Shown: positions 29,934 through 39,205 of the stretch, one piece after another
How the letters are laid out: each line of letters begins with the position of its first letter
Position numbering within the stretch: the first letter of the stretch is position 1
Assembly: GCF_000337575.1 (NCBI RefSeq)
Contig: NZ_AOIM01000035.1
Location: 111,498-175,497, forward strand
Length of the DNA: 64,000 bases
From: Natrialba hulunbeirensis JCM 10989
GTDB lineage: Archaea; Halobacteriota; Halobacteria; Halobacteriales; Natrialbaceae
Direction: 5' to 3'
Notes under the pieces: model-generated
What the model was told of the DNA's origin: nothing
Seen by the model: only the letters and a program-made list of their open reading frames with translations
The model's database searches: none
Made by a program: the position numbers and the translations under genes

Positions 29934-30845
29934 ATGGTCGAGGCCGTCGAGGACCGACGCGGGTTTGCGCGGGCGTCGTGGGCCAACGTGCTCGGAAACG
30001 CGGTAAAGATCATCGTCGAGGGAGCGGCGGGGCTGTTGTTCGGCAGCGTCGCGTTGCTGGCCGACGCGGCCCACTCCGTTGCGGACCTCGTCGCGAGTAT
30101 CGTCGTCCTCGTCTGGGGACGCAGTTCGTTCGACGAACCCGACGACACGCACCCTCACGGCCACGATCGGATCGAACCGCTGACGGCGCTGTTCGTCGGC
30201 GCGGTGATCGCCCTGTTAGGGTTGAATCTCCTCTATAGCTCCGTTGAGGGGCTCATCACCGGCGTCGATGTCACGTTCAGTCCGCTCCTGCTCGGCGCGC
30301 TCGCGTTCGCAATCGTCGACATGTACCTCGTCTACCGCTACACCGAGGCCATCAACGAACACTTGCAGTCGACCGCACTCGAGGCGCTCGCGACCGACTG
30401 TTTGAACGATATCTACACCTCCTTCGCTGCCGTCGTCGGCGTTATCGGCGTTCTACTTGGCCAGCCGCTGCTCGACCCGCTCGCTGGCGCGCTCGTCAGC
30501 GTCCTCGTCGTCTACCAGGGCGTCGAGATCGGTCGCGAGAACATCGGCTACCTCATCGGTGCTGCGCCGACGCCAGAGAAGCGCGAGGCGGTAACCGAGG
30601 TCCTTCGCGAGCATCCTGACGCGCACGGAATGCACGACCTGACGGTCTTCTACGACGGCCCCGTCCTCGAGGTCGAAGTCCACGTCGAGGTCGACGGCGA
30701 CCTGCCGCTCCGGCAGGCTCACGACATCGAGTCCGACCTGGTCGAAGACCTGCGGGCACTCGAGGACGTGGGTGACGCGCACGTCCACCTGGATCCGTCG
30801 GGGATCGGGGAGTGGAAGGAGCAGTCGGACGAGGCTGAACAGTAG
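29934..30845 (+). CDS. cation diffusion facilitator (CDF) family transporter
   Basis: This 303-residue protein has six predicted membrane spans and the CDF signature SVALLADAAHSVADLVAS, followed by HPHGHDRIEPLTAL with metal-binding histidines. The C-terminal cytosolic domain (HDLTVFYDGPVLEVEVHVEVDGDLPLRQAHDI) is the ferredoxin-like zinc-transporter dimerisation domain. It most likely exports zinc, manganese or iron by proton antiport. The specific metal is not determinable here. Its place beside MgtE and FluC genes makes this a block of ion transporters. Confidence 0.9.
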   Translation: MVEAVEDRRGFARASWANVLGNAVKIIVEGAAGLLFGSVALLADAAHSVADLVASIVVLVWGRSSFDEPDDTHPHGHDRIEPLTALFVGAVIALLGLNLLYSSVEGLITGVDVTFSPLLLGALAFAIVDMYLVYRYTEAINEHLQSTALEALATDCLNDIYTSFAAVVGVIGVLLGQPLLDPLAGALVSVLVVYQGVEIGRENIGYLIGAAPTPEKREAVTEVLREHPDAHGMHDLTVFYDGPVLEVEVHVEVDGDLPLRQAHDIESDLVEDLRALEDVGDAHVHLDPSGIGEWKEQSDEAEQ

Positions 30846-30929
30846 CGGGGGCCGGCACCACCGGGGAACGGCGGGCGTGCTGTGATCACGTATACGTGCT
30901 TTTATCTCGCCAGCGGACGCGCTTCCGAT

Positions 30930-31847
30930 ATGGCTATCGGAGACGTTCGCGAGGTGACGGTCGGCGACTGTTCGGATCTGTACTACCTGGATACCGGAAT
31001 GTACGAGACGGAGGGGTACGGTGCCGTCTACATCAGAGACGACGAGCGGCCGGCGATCGTCGAGACCGGTATCGGAACCAACTACGAGCTCATTCTCGAC
31101 GCGCTCGCGGAACTCGACATCGCGCCCGAGGACGTCGCGGTCATCACCGTCACGCACATCCACCTCGATCACGCGGGCGGTGCGGGACTCCTCGCAGAGG
31201 CCTGCCCGAACGCCGACGTGCACATCCCCGGCGTCGGCGCGAGCCTGCTCGCCGACCCCGGCAAACTCGTCGCCGGGACGAAAAACGCCGTCGGCGACCA
31301 GTGGCAGTACTACGTCGAACCGGAACCGATCCCCGAAGACCGGATCGTCGAACTCGAGGACGGTGACGTGATCGACCTCGGCGAGCACGAACTGCGCGTC
31401 CACACCGCCCCCGGCCACGCCTTCCACCAGGTGGTCTTCGAGGACCCTGCAAACGACGCGGTCTTCACCGGCGACGCGGCGGGAATCTGGATTCCCGACC
31501 GCGAGGAAATCGTCGAGACCTCTCCACCCTCCGACTTCGATCTCGAGCAGTGTCTCGACGACACCCGAACGATCGCCGACATCGACCCCGACGTGCTCCT
31601 CTATACCCACTTCGGCCCTCGGTACGTCGGCGATGACGCCGACCGGGCACTCGAGGAGTACGCCACCGTCCTCACCGAGTGGGTGAACGCGGTCGAGGCG
31701 AAGCGGGGTGAACTGGACGACGAGGAACTCATGGACCACTTTGCGGCCGCGACCGACCACGGTGACGCCTGGAGCGACGAGAAGGCGAGCGCCGAGGCGG
31801 CGATGAACGTCCGCGGCGTCGTCGGCTACCTTGACGGCCGGGAGTGA
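30930..31847 (+). CDS. MBL-fold metallo-hydrolase
   Basis: This 305-residue protein has the metallo-beta-lactamase fold with the metal motif THIHLDHAGGAG (His76, His78, Asp80, His81), further ligands in TAPGHAFHQVVF and FTGDAAGIW, and a late histidine in YTHFGPR. The family includes thiol ester and phosphodiester hydrolases, so the substrate cannot be named. The ATG at 30930 was preferred over one 48 bases upstream because the conserved N-terminus DVREVTVGDCSDLYYLDTGMYE follows directly. Confidence 0.85.
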   Translation: MAIGDVREVTVGDCSDLYYLDTGMYETEGYGAVYIRDDERPAIVETGIGTNYELILDALAELDIAPEDVAVITVTHIHLDHAGGAGLLAEACPNADVHIPGVGASLLADPGKLVAGTKNAVGDQWQYYVEPEPIPEDRIVELEDGDVIDLGEHELRVHTAPGHAFHQVVFEDPANDAVFTGDAAGIWIPDREEIVETSPPSDFDLEQCLDDTRTIADIDPDVLLYTHFGPRYVGDDADRALEEYATVLTEWVNAVEAKRGELDDEELMDHFAAATDHGDAWSDEKASAEAAMNVRGVVGYLDGRE

Positions 31848-31997
31848 ACTGCGAGCGCGGAGTGGCGTCTCTCGAACGAACTCGCCAGTGCTGTCGACAG
31901 ATCGGCGGTAACAGGTTCTCGAACACGAATAAACGGAAATTCGACCGAAATCAGTTTCATCACGTTTTATCGCGTGGGCCTCACTCTCATTGGATAT

Positions 31998-33998
31998 ATG
32001 AACTGGCGGGACGCCGAACGCGAGTACGACGACGAGGTGATCGGGACGACGACGCTCGGACGGATGTTCGAGGAGACGGCCGAACGGAACACGAATCGGC
32101 CGGCCCAGCGCTACAAGGGTGGGGTTTACGATCGCTCGCTCACCGACGACGTGCTGCCGGCGGCCGATCCAGGCTCGTTCAACGCGATCTCTTACGCCGA
32201 GATGCGCGACATCGTTCGCAACCTCGCCGCCGGCTTTCGCGATCTTGGCGTCGAGTCGGGCGACCGGGTCGGCATCTTCAGCAACACCCGCATGGAGTGG
32301 GCACAGACTGACTTCGCGCTGCTCAGTGCTAGCGCAGTCGTCACCACGGTCTACACGAGTTCCTCGCCCGACCAGGTCTCCTATCTGCTTGACGACCCCG
32401 ACGCGGACGGCGTCGTCGTCGAGAATCAGGACCTCTTAGAGCGCGTCCTCGAAGTCGAGGACGAACTGGCACTCGAGTTCATCGTCTCGATCGACGAACT
32501 CGACGGGTACGATGACCGGGACGACATTCTGACGCTCGCCGAACTCCACGACCGCGGCGCTGGGGCGTTCGACGAGGACGCCTATCAGGAATGGGTCGAC
32601 GAACCCGCGATGGACGATCTGGCGAGTCTGATCTACACGAGCGGGACGACCGGCAAGCCAAAGGGCGTCCAGCTCACCCACAGCAACTTCCGGTCGAACG
32701 TCAACCAGATCCGTAAGCGTTTCGCGCCGCGACCGGACCGCGACGACGACGTGCCGGTGATCGACTCGGACTGCCAGGCAATGTCCTATCTGCCGCTGGC
32801 ACACGTCTTCGAGCGGACGGCGGGCCACTTCCTGCTGTTTGCAAGCGGTGCCTGCGTCGCCTACGCCGAAAACCCGGACACGCTGCAGGAGGACTTCAGC
32901 ACCGTTCAGCCGAACACGGCGACCAGCGTCCCGCGCGTCTACGAGAAGATCTACGATGCGATTCGAGAACAGGCGAGCGAATCGCCGGTCAAGAAGCGCA
33001 TCTTCGAGTGGGCGACCGACGTGGGCGTCGAGTACCAGCGTGCCGACTCGCCCGGTCCGATTCTGAACGCGAAGCGTGCGCTCGCGGACAAACTCGTCTT
33101 CTCGACGGTCCGCGAAGCGTTGGGGGGCGAGATCGAAATTCTGATCAGCGGCGGCGGCAGTCTCTCGCCCGAACTCTGTCGGCTCTACCACGCAATGGGG
33201 CTCCCGATCTTCGAGGGCTACGGCCTGACCGAGACCTCGCCGGTCGTCGCGGTCAACCCACCAGAGGAGCCGAAAATCGGGACGATCGGGCCGACGGTGA
33301 CCGACGTCGACATCTCGATCGACGAGAGCGTCGTCGACCAGGACGCGTTCGACGACCCGGGAATGGTCGGCGAACTGCTCACCCGCGGGCCGAACGTGAC
33401 CCAGGGCTATTGGAACAAGCCCTCGGCGACCGACCGGGCGTTTACCGACGCCGCACAACCTGACGGCGGTGCAGCCCTGGAAGACCCAGATGCCGACGCC
33501 GCCGGGGGGCAGTGGTTCCGCACCGGCGACGTCGTCCACCTGCGCGACGATGGTTACATCGAGTTCCGCGACCGCGTCAAACAGCTCATCGTCCTCTCGA
33601 CCGGCAAGAACGTCGCGCCCGGTCCGATCGAGGACGCCTTCGCCGCGAGCGAGGTCGTCGAACAGTGTATGGTCGTCGGCGACGGCGAGAAGTTCATCGG
33701 TGCACTGCTCGTCCCGAACGTCGAACACATCCGCGAGTGGGCCGACGAGGAGGGCATCGACCTGCCCGCCGATCTCGAATCGCTCTGTGACGACAAGCGC
33801 GTCCGCGAGTACGTCCAGCAGGAAGTCGACCGCGCGAACGAAGACTTCGAGAAACACGAGACGATCAAGCAGTTCGAACTCGTTCCCCAGGAGTTCACTG
33901 AGGAGAACGAGATGCTGACGCCGACGATGAAGAAGAAACGCCGCGTCATCATGGACCGATTCGAAGACCGCGTCGACCGGATCTACGACGAATCGTAG
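31998..33998 (+). CDS. long-chain acyl-CoA synthetase (AMP-forming)
   Basis: This 666-residue protein has the adenylate-forming family motifs: P-loop LIYTSGTTGKPKGVQLTH, LPLAHVFERTAG, GGGSLSPELCRLYHAMGLPIFEGYGLTETSPV and the hinge FRTGDVVHLRDDGYIEFRDRVKQLIVLSTGKNVAPGPIE. The length and FEKHETIKQFELVP end match FadD15-type long-chain fatty acid CoA ligases. These activate fatty acids for beta-oxidation or modification. Haloarchaeal membrane lipids are isoprenoid, so the likely use is catabolism. The ATG follows an AT-rich region; a GTG lies 24 bases upstream. Confidence 0.9.
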   Translation: MNWRDAEREYDDEVIGTTTLGRMFEETAERNTNRPAQRYKGGVYDRSLTDDVLPAADPGSFNAISYAEMRDIVRNLAAGFRDLGVESGDRVGIFSNTRMEWAQTDFALLSASAVVTTVYTSSSPDQVSYLLDDPDADGVVVENQDLLERVLEVEDELALEFIVSIDELDGYDDRDDILTLAELHDRGAGAFDEDAYQEWVDEPAMDDLASLIYTSGTTGKPKGVQLTHSNFRSNVNQIRKRFAPRPDRDDDVPVIDSDCQAMSYLPLAHVFERTAGHFLLFASGACVAYAENPDTLQEDFSTVQPNTATSVPRVYEKIYDAIREQASESPVKKRIFEWATDVGVEYQRADSPGPILNAKRALADKLVFSTVREALGGEIEILISGGGSLSPELCRLYHAMGLPIFEGYGLTETSPVVAVNPPEEPKIGTIGPTVTDVDISIDESVVDQDAFDDPGMVGELLTRGPNVTQGYWNKPSATDRAFTDAAQPDGGAALEDPDADAAGGQWFRTGDVVHLRDDGYIEFRDRVKQLIVLSTGKNVAPGPIEDAFAASEVVEQCMVVGDGEKFIGALLVPNVEHIREWADEEGIDLPADLESLCDDKRVREYVQQEVDRANEDFEKHETIKQFELVPQEFTEENEMLTPTMKKKRRVIMDRFEDRVDRIYDES

Positions 33999-34126
33999 AT
34001 CACGGTTCACACGGTCGGACCCACTCCAGTTGGAGGCCGACGCCGCCAGGTTTCTCTCGAGACGCATCGGCTCGTCTCGGCTATTTTGCTCACTCGAACA
34101 CGTCCGTACACGTCGGCCACTCTGTG

Positions 34127-34140
34127 TTAGGCTCGCCTAA
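34127..34140. promoter_or_regulatory. iron-box operator 1 (DtxR/SirR-type)
   Basis: TTAGGCTCGCCTAA is a near-perfect palindrome matching the TTAGG-n-CCTAA operators of DtxR-family metal-dependent repressors (IdeR, and SirR/Idr in haloarchaea). It lies 66 bases before the ABC ATPase ATG and is the first of two such boxes. Confidence 0.75.
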
Positions 34141-34160
34141 AACGATGCACTTTTCAGTAG

Positions 34161-34174
34161 TTAGGCCAGCCTAA
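34161..34174. promoter_or_regulatory. iron-box operator 2 (DtxR/SirR-type)
   Basis: TTAGGCCAGCCTAA repeats the same palindrome 34 bases after the first and ends 31 bases before the ATG, in the core promoter zone. Two boxes this close suggest cooperative repression of the ATPase gene when iron or manganese is sufficient. Confidence 0.78.
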
Positions 34175-34205
34175 AACACGAACAGGCGGTCCTGTTCGGT
34201 ACGCT

Positions 34206-35210
34206 ATGAGCAACGACACGAACCAGCACCACCATTCTTCCTCGAAATCGCCGTCTGAAGCGCGAACACGAACCAGCCGATCCCCCGCGCACGAGTCCGA
34301 TGACACCAGCACTGCCAGCCCACTCCCCGACGGTGGCACCCACTCTGCCCCACGGTCAACCGACTCCGCTGCTGACGACCACTCGAGTCGGAGTCCCACC
34401 GCTGACGACAGCGGGGTGCACTCGAGTCAACTCGTCGGCGATACCCTCGCAATCGGCTACCCGACGACCGAAGAGCCGGTCGTCGAGGTCGACCGCATCG
34501 ACCTTCCGGCGGGCGAGATCACGGCGCTCGTCGGACCGAACGGGAGCGGTAAGTCGACGCTGCTGAAGGCGCTGGCTCGCCAACATGCGCCCGAACACGG
34601 CACTGTCCTCCTCGACGGAGACGACATCGACGACTTCGATAGCAAGCCCTTCGCTCGCCGTGTCGGGATGCTCTCTCAGGAGCACGAGTCACCCGGCGGC
34701 ATGACCGCCGAGGAGCTGATCTACTACGGGCGGTATCCGCACATGGGCTTTTTCGACGCGCCAACCGAGTCTGACGAGGCGGCGGTCGAGCGTGCGATCG
34801 ACCTCGCGGGCGTCGACCACCTGCGCGAGGAGGAAGTCGGCAACCTGAGCGGCGGCCAGAAGCAACTCGTCTGGATCGCGATGGTACTCGCCCAGGAGAC
34901 GGACGTGTTGCTGCTCGACGAGCCCACGACGTATCTCGACCTCCAGCATCAGCTACAGGTGATGGAACTCGTCCAGACATTGAACGAGGAGCGCGGCGTG
35001 ACGGTTGGAATCGTCCTCCACGACATCTCGCAAGCGGCCCGCTACGCGGACAACCTCGTCGCGCTCAAGGACGGCTCCGTCTTCGACTGGGGGCCGCCGG
35101 ACGAGGTCGTCACCGACGACCTTCTCGAGACGGTCTTCGGCGTCGTTGCGACCGTTGGCTACGGCGAGAACGGGCCGACGATTATGCCCCACCACCCTGT
35201 CGAGCAGTAA
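34206..35210 (+). CDS. iron-siderophore/cobalamin-type ABC transporter ATPase, orphan
   Basis: This 334-residue protein has a FecE/BtuD-type ATPase from residue 75 on: Walker A GPNGSGKST at 110-118, signature LSGGQKQLVWIAMVLAQ, Walker B VLLLDEPTTYLDLQHQ and GVTVGIVLHDISQAARYADN. The first 74 residues are a low-complexity tail rich in Ser, Thr, Asp and His with no similarity to the family. Two iron boxes precede it, so it is probably induced by iron limitation. The permease and binding-protein genes normally next to such an ATPase are not in this neighbourhood, so it must serve a transporter encoded elsewhere. Confidence 0.9.
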   Translation: MSNDTNQHHHSSSKSPSEARTRTSRSPAHESDDTSTASPLPDGGTHSAPRSTDSAADDHSSRSPTADDSGVHSSQLVGDTLAIGYPTTEEPVVEVDRIDLPAGEITALVGPNGSGKSTLLKALARQHAPEHGTVLLDGDDIDDFDSKPFARRVGMLSQEHESPGGMTAEELIYYGRYPHMGFFDAPTESDEAAVERAIDLAGVDHLREEEVGNLSGGQKQLVWIAMVLAQETDVLLLDEPTTYLDLQHQLQVMELVQTLNEERGVTVGIVLHDISQAARYADNLVALKDGSVFDWGPPDEVVTDDLLETVFGVVATVGYGENGPTIMPHHPVEQ

Positions 35211-35279
35211 CGCCACAGGCTCGCTACGAGTCAGTACGAGTCCGAATCGCTCAAGTACGACAGTCGTGTACCACGTATC

Positions 35280-37346
35280 GTGTCGAAGCAGGTCCAGCAG
35301 GTCGAAACCATCTTCTGCCACGAAACCGGCGGCGACTACCTGATCGTCGTCCAGCGCGACGGCAAGCGGCTGTTCCGGGCAAAGCTCGGGCTCTCCGAAA
35401 CCTCCGCCGGGCCCCGCCCCGCGAAGTTCCGTCTCAAAGACGGCTCGAGCGAGGAGCCACGCCAGCCCGACGAGTTCGTCGAACTCGCGCGTCGCGCGAA
35501 GCGAATTCGAATTTCGGAGCAGACCTCCCGCACCGGCCGCGAGGAACTCCTCGAGATGCTCTCGGGCTACCAGCTCGAGGAGAAGGCCAAGGCCGTTCGG
35601 ACCTGTCGCTACTGCGCCTCCGCGGGCCGTTACTCGCCGATCACGACCGAAACAGCGGTCAAGGACGACGAAGACTGGATCTGCCAGGACTGCGCTCGCC
35701 AGGAACTCGAACGCCAGCTATCGTACTCCGGCGGCGGCAAGGTCACCGGCGCTGCCAAGGACCGACTCGAGGACCTGATGATCGAAGTGCAGGACCTGGA
35801 TCGAATCGTCAATCTGCTGCAGGGCCAACTCGACCCCGATCTGACGAAGTTCGATACCATCTCGGCGACGACTGACGAGGTCGACCCCGTCCGGGTCGAC
35901 TCCCTGAACCTCCACCCCGGCCTGCAGAACCTGCTCGAGGACCGGTTCGAAACGCTGCTCCCGGTTCAGAGCCTTGCCGTCGAGAACGGACTCTTCGACG
36001 GCGACGACCAGATGGTTGTCTCCGCGACGGCGACCGGGAAGACCCTCGTCGGCGAGATGACCGGGATCAACCGCGTGCTGAACGGCAAGGGGAAGATGCT
36101 CTTTCTCGTCCCGCTCGTCGCACTCGCGAATCAGAAACACGAGGACTTCGAGGACGAGTACGGCGACCTCGTCGACGTCTCCATCCGCGTCGGTGCCAGC
36201 CGCATCGCGGACAACGGCAACCAGTTCGACCCCAACGCCGACGTCATCGTCGGCACCTACGAAGGGATCGACCACGCCCTCCGAACCGGCAAGGACATGG
36301 GCGACATCGGGACCGTCGTCATCGACGAGGTCCACACCCTCAAAGAAGACGAGCGCGGCCACCGCCTCGACGGCCTCATCTCGCGGCTCAAACACACCTG
36401 CGAGCAGCGGGCAAAGCGGCGAGACGACTACCAGGGCGCACAGTGGGTCTACCTCTCCGCAACCGTCGGCAACCCCGAACAGCTCGCGACCGCACTCGAG
36501 TCCACCCTCATCGAGTTCGAGGAGCGTCCGGTCCCCATCGAGCGCCACGTCACATTCGCCGACGGCCAGGAGAAGGTCCGCGTCGAGAACAAACTCGTCA
36601 GACGCGAGTTCGACACCGAGTCCTCGAAGGGGTATCGCGGGCAGACGATTATCTTCACGAACTCCCGCAGACGGTGTCACGAAATCTCGCGGAAACTCGA
36701 GTACTCCTCGGCGCCGTACCACGCGGGTCTCGATTACAAGCGCCGCAAAACGGTCGAGCGCCAGTTCGGTGATCAGGATCTCGCGGCGGTCGTGACGACG
36801 GCGGCGCTCGCAGCGGGTGTCGACTTCCCCGCGTCGCAGGTCGTCTTCGACTCGTTGGCGATGGGGATCGAGTGGCTCTCCGTGCAGGAGTTCCACCAGA
36901 TGCTCGGGCGTGCGGGCCGACCCGACTACCACGACAAAGGCAAGGTGTACGTTCTCGTCGAGCCTGACACCGCCTATCACAACTCGATGGAGATGACGGA
37001 GGATGAGGTGGCGTTCAAATTGCTCAAGGGTGAGATGGAGTCGGTGATGACTCACTATGACGAGAGCGCGGCGATTGAGGAGACGCTCGCGAACATTACC
37101 GTCGGTGGCAAGGCGACGAAGTCGCTCAACGACCGAATGCTGGGTGACGTACCGACGAAGCACGCGGTTGGCAAACTGCTTCAGTACGACTTCATCGACG
37201 GCTTCGAGCCGACGCCGCTGGGACAGGTCGTGACGGAGCACTTCCTCGACCCCAGCGAGGCGTTCATGCTGCTCGATGGTATTCGAAAGGATGCACATCC
37301 GTACGAACTCGTGGCGGATATCGAGCTTCGCGACGAGGATCTGTAG
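35280..37346 (+). CDS. ASH-Ski2-type SF2 helicase (COG1202)
   Basis: This 688-residue protein starts with GTG. The N-terminal region contains a four-cysteine zinc motif (CRYC ... CQDC, residues about 108-140) and a DUF5814-like segment. The helicase core follows with VSATATGKT (motif I), VIDEVHTL (motif II, DEVH), WVYLSATVG (motif III), TIIFTNSRRRC (IV), AALAAGVDFPASQVV (V) and QMLGRAGRPDYHDKG (VI). I recognise it as the archaeal Ski2-like helicase ASH-Ski2, reported to associate with the 5'-3' exonuclease aRNase J in Thermococcales. A role in RNA decay is therefore likely but not shown for haloarchaea. Confidence 0.82.
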   Translation: MSKQVQQVETIFCHETGGDYLIVVQRDGKRLFRAKLGLSETSAGPRPAKFRLKDGSSEEPRQPDEFVELARRAKRIRISEQTSRTGREELLEMLSGYQLEEKAKAVRTCRYCASAGRYSPITTETAVKDDEDWICQDCARQELERQLSYSGGGKVTGAAKDRLEDLMIEVQDLDRIVNLLQGQLDPDLTKFDTISATTDEVDPVRVDSLNLHPGLQNLLEDRFETLLPVQSLAVENGLFDGDDQMVVSATATGKTLVGEMTGINRVLNGKGKMLFLVPLVALANQKHEDFEDEYGDLVDVSIRVGASRIADNGNQFDPNADVIVGTYEGIDHALRTGKDMGDIGTVVIDEVHTLKEDERGHRLDGLISRLKHTCEQRAKRRDDYQGAQWVYLSATVGNPEQLATALESTLIEFEERPVPIERHVTFADGQEKVRVENKLVRREFDTESSKGYRGQTIIFTNSRRRCHEISRKLEYSSAPYHAGLDYKRRKTVERQFGDQDLAAVVTTAALAAGVDFPASQVVFDSLAMGIEWLSVQEFHQMLGRAGRPDYHDKGKVYVLVEPDTAYHNSMEMTEDEVAFKLLKGEMESVMTHYDESAAIEETLANITVGGKATKSLNDRMLGDVPTKHAVGKLLQYDFIDGFEPTPLGQVVTEHFLDPSEAFMLLDGIRKDAHPYELVADIELRDEDL

Positions 37347-37558
37347 CGTTAGTTGGCCCGTTGTTCATCGTTCGTCGTTCACCGGTTATCGCTCATCGCT
37401 CGATTTTCACACTGGCTTGTCGACTTTCCTACTCGTCAGTATCGCGGGTGCAACAGCGGTCGGCAGCAACGGGGTCGGCGGTGAGAAACGCGGGGACGAC
37501 GGCTGAGAGTCGACGATCAGGTTTAGCGTTCGTTTCAGAATCAGTTTCAGGATTCGTT

Positions 37559-37816
37559 TCAGGGAACGAACGCGATCCCGAACAGCGACAGCAGGATGAC
37601 GAGCAGCGAGCCGGGGAAGCCCCCGATCGCGACGACTGCGATCGCAATCGGGGTGATTGCAACGGAGAGTCCGAAGACGGCCTGGGCTAGAAAGAGGACG
37701 ATGAGGCCCACGACGGCGTTGACGATGAAGGGACGGACCGTCTGGATGATGGTCGTTGCGCCGAGAAGCGCAGCGAGAACGAGGACCAGCAGAAGGATTT
37801 CGAGTCCTGTAACCAT
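37559..37816 (-). CDS. BofA-like (pro-sigmaK processing inhibitor family) small membrane protein
   Basis: This 85-residue, almost wholly hydrophobic protein has three spans and ends in AIAVVAIGGFPGSLLVILLSLFG. The phrase FIVNAVVGLIVLFLAQAVFG followed by ITPIAIAVVAIGGFPG is typical of the BofA family found across haloarchaea. In Bacillus BofA inhibits an intramembrane protease; the archaeal role is unknown. The ATG at 37816 is the natural start, since a longer frame upstream runs through the tRNA-Pro gene. It is divergent from tRNA-Pro. Confidence 0.72.
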   Translation of the reverse strand: MVTGLEILLLVLVLAALLGATTIIQTVRPFIVNAVVGLIVLFLAQAVFGLSVAITPIAIAVVAIGGFPGSLLVILLSLFGIAFVP

Positions 37817-37899
37817 GCACGACTCTAGGGTCGCGAGGAACAAAACCGTTCGGAACAGAACGAAACCCTTTATGCAGTGCACCCAAAAGAAGGAGGTAC

Positions 37900-37973
37900 G
37901 GGATCGTGGGTTAGCCTGGTATACTTCGGGCCTTGGGTGCCCGTGACCCCGGTTCAAATCCGGGCGATCCCAT
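37900..37973 (+). tRNA. tRNA-Pro(TGG)
   Basis: Acceptor strands GGGATCG (37900-37906) and CGATCCC (37966-37972) pair fully, with discriminator A. The anticodon stem CGGGC/GCCCG closes the loop CTTGGGT, giving anticodon TGG. The T-arm is CCCGG-TTCAAAT-CCGGG. No CCA is encoded and no intron is visible. CTTTATGC about 25-32 bases upstream is a possible TATA element. Confidence 0.95.
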
Positions 37974-38049
37974 ATTTTTGCCGCTGACCAACTCGCGAGT
38001 AGCGACTGGAACCGTTCGAAATGAAAAAACTGCACCGGCGAGTACGATC

Positions 38050-38208
38050 TTATACCGCATCGCCGAGTTCTTCCGCTTCCCATTCGGCCACGAGTCGCGT
38101 GGCCAGTTCACGGGGCTTGTGGCTGTACACCAGGTGATGCTCGAGCGTGTCGTCGGTATCGATTTCCTCGTTGCACAGGTGACAGTAGACTGGGGATCTG
38201 GTTGCCAT
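38050..38208 (-). CDS. 52-residue C2H2-like zinc-finger protein
   Basis: The frame starts MATRSPVYCHLCNEEI and contains CHLC followed 12 residues later by HHLVYSH, a CxxC...HxxxxH spacing typical of small C2H2-type zinc fingers in haloarchaea. The C-terminal part is an acidic helix (ELATRLVAEWEAEELGDAV). Haloarchaeal genomes encode many such micro-zinc-finger proteins, some affecting regulation or stress. It lies between tRNA-Pro and the DUF502 gene, transcribed away from the latter. The start is the first ATG of the frame and gives a complete finger. Confidence 0.75.
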   Translation of the reverse strand: MATRSPVYCHLCNEEIDTDDTLEHHLVYSHKPRELATRLVAEWEAEELGDAV

Positions 38209-38372
38209 ACCAACTCTACGCCGTAATCGACGAAAACCATCTCGTCCGTGTGTGTTGAGCGGACGACTATCACGTATGCAATGAGATATTGCGGCTCATT
38301 GCCACGCCCCAGTCGACACGAGGCTCCCGAAAGCCGAACGGTTTACTGGGTGTCCCACTCCATTCGCAACGT

Positions 38373-39071
38373 ATGGCAGAATTTTGGGACGGGGCACGGA
38401 CTGCGCTCAAGCGATGGCTCATCAACGGGATCGCGATCACGATTCCGCTGGTCATCACGCTCCTCATTCTGATCGTCGTCGTCGACTTCGTCCTCGGCGT
38501 TCTCTCTCCCATTGTCGACGGAATCATCTACCTGTTGCCGAACGATCCGCCGACCGCGGTCGTCCAGTTCGTTACGTTGGCGTCGCTGTTCGGTTTCTTC
38601 CTGCTCGTGGGAATCGTCGCGGAATACACACCCGGTCGTCACATCTCGAAGCGTCTCCACGCCACCATGGAGACGATTCCGGGCATCAGCACCGTCTACG
38701 AGAGTATTCGACGCGCGAGTCATATGCTGCTCGACGACGATACGGATCAGTTCAAGGACGTCAAACTCGTCGAGTTTCCACACGAGAACGCTTACATGCT
38801 GGCCTTTCTCACCGCCGAGACGCCGCCTGTCATCGAATCACGGGCCGACGAGGGGCCGATGGTGACGATTATGGTTCCCCTCGGGCCGAACCCGACGACG
38901 AATGGATTCGTTATGCACGTTCCCGCGACGAACGTCTACGACATCGATATCTCAGTTGAGGAAGCGATCCGCTCGATTGCGACGCTCGGTGTTGCCTCCT
39001 CGGAACTCGGCTCCCAAACGGCTGACTCGTCGTCAGATGCGCCGGACGCAACCGTCGATACGGAGAGGTAG
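38373..39071 (+). CDS. DUF502 family membrane protein
   Basis: This 232-residue protein has two membrane spans near the N-terminus (WLINGIAITIPLVITLLILIVV and VVQFVTLASLFGFFLLVGIVA) and a soluble C-terminal domain with TIPGISTVYESIRRA and VTIMVPLGPNPTTNGFVMHVP, the characteristic DUF502 motifs. The function is unknown; relatives in plants (LCV proteins) affect membrane trafficking. The ATG at 38373 was chosen because the conserved GARTALKRWLINGIAITIPL follows at once. It is preceded by its own intergenic region. Confidence 0.85.
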   Translation: MAEFWDGARTALKRWLINGIAITIPLVITLLILIVVVDFVLGVLSPIVDGIIYLLPNDPPTAVVQFVTLASLFGFFLLVGIVAEYTPGRHISKRLHATMETIPGISTVYESIRRASHMLLDDDTDQFKDVKLVEFPHENAYMLAFLTAETPPVIESRADEGPMVTIMVPLGPNPTTNGFVMHVPATNVYDIDISVEEAIRSIATLGVASSELGSQTADSSSDAPDATVDTER

Positions 39072-39173
39072 GGGACGCTGTCTCCAGAACGGAGAGCGTG
39101 AGAGAACGTTACTGCCTGTCCATCTCGGTGCATTCTCTGCCATCCGATTCAGTTTCAGTCCGGTTTGCGACCA

Positions 39174-39180
39174 TTTATAC
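39174..39180 (+). promoter_or_regulatory. TATA element of the mcm gene
   Basis: TTTATAC is centred about 29 bases upstream of the mcm ATG, which fits a leaderless transcript starting at or next to the start codon. Confidence 0.6.
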
Positions 39181-39205
39181 CCGATGGCGAACCTAGGACA
39201 GTGCA

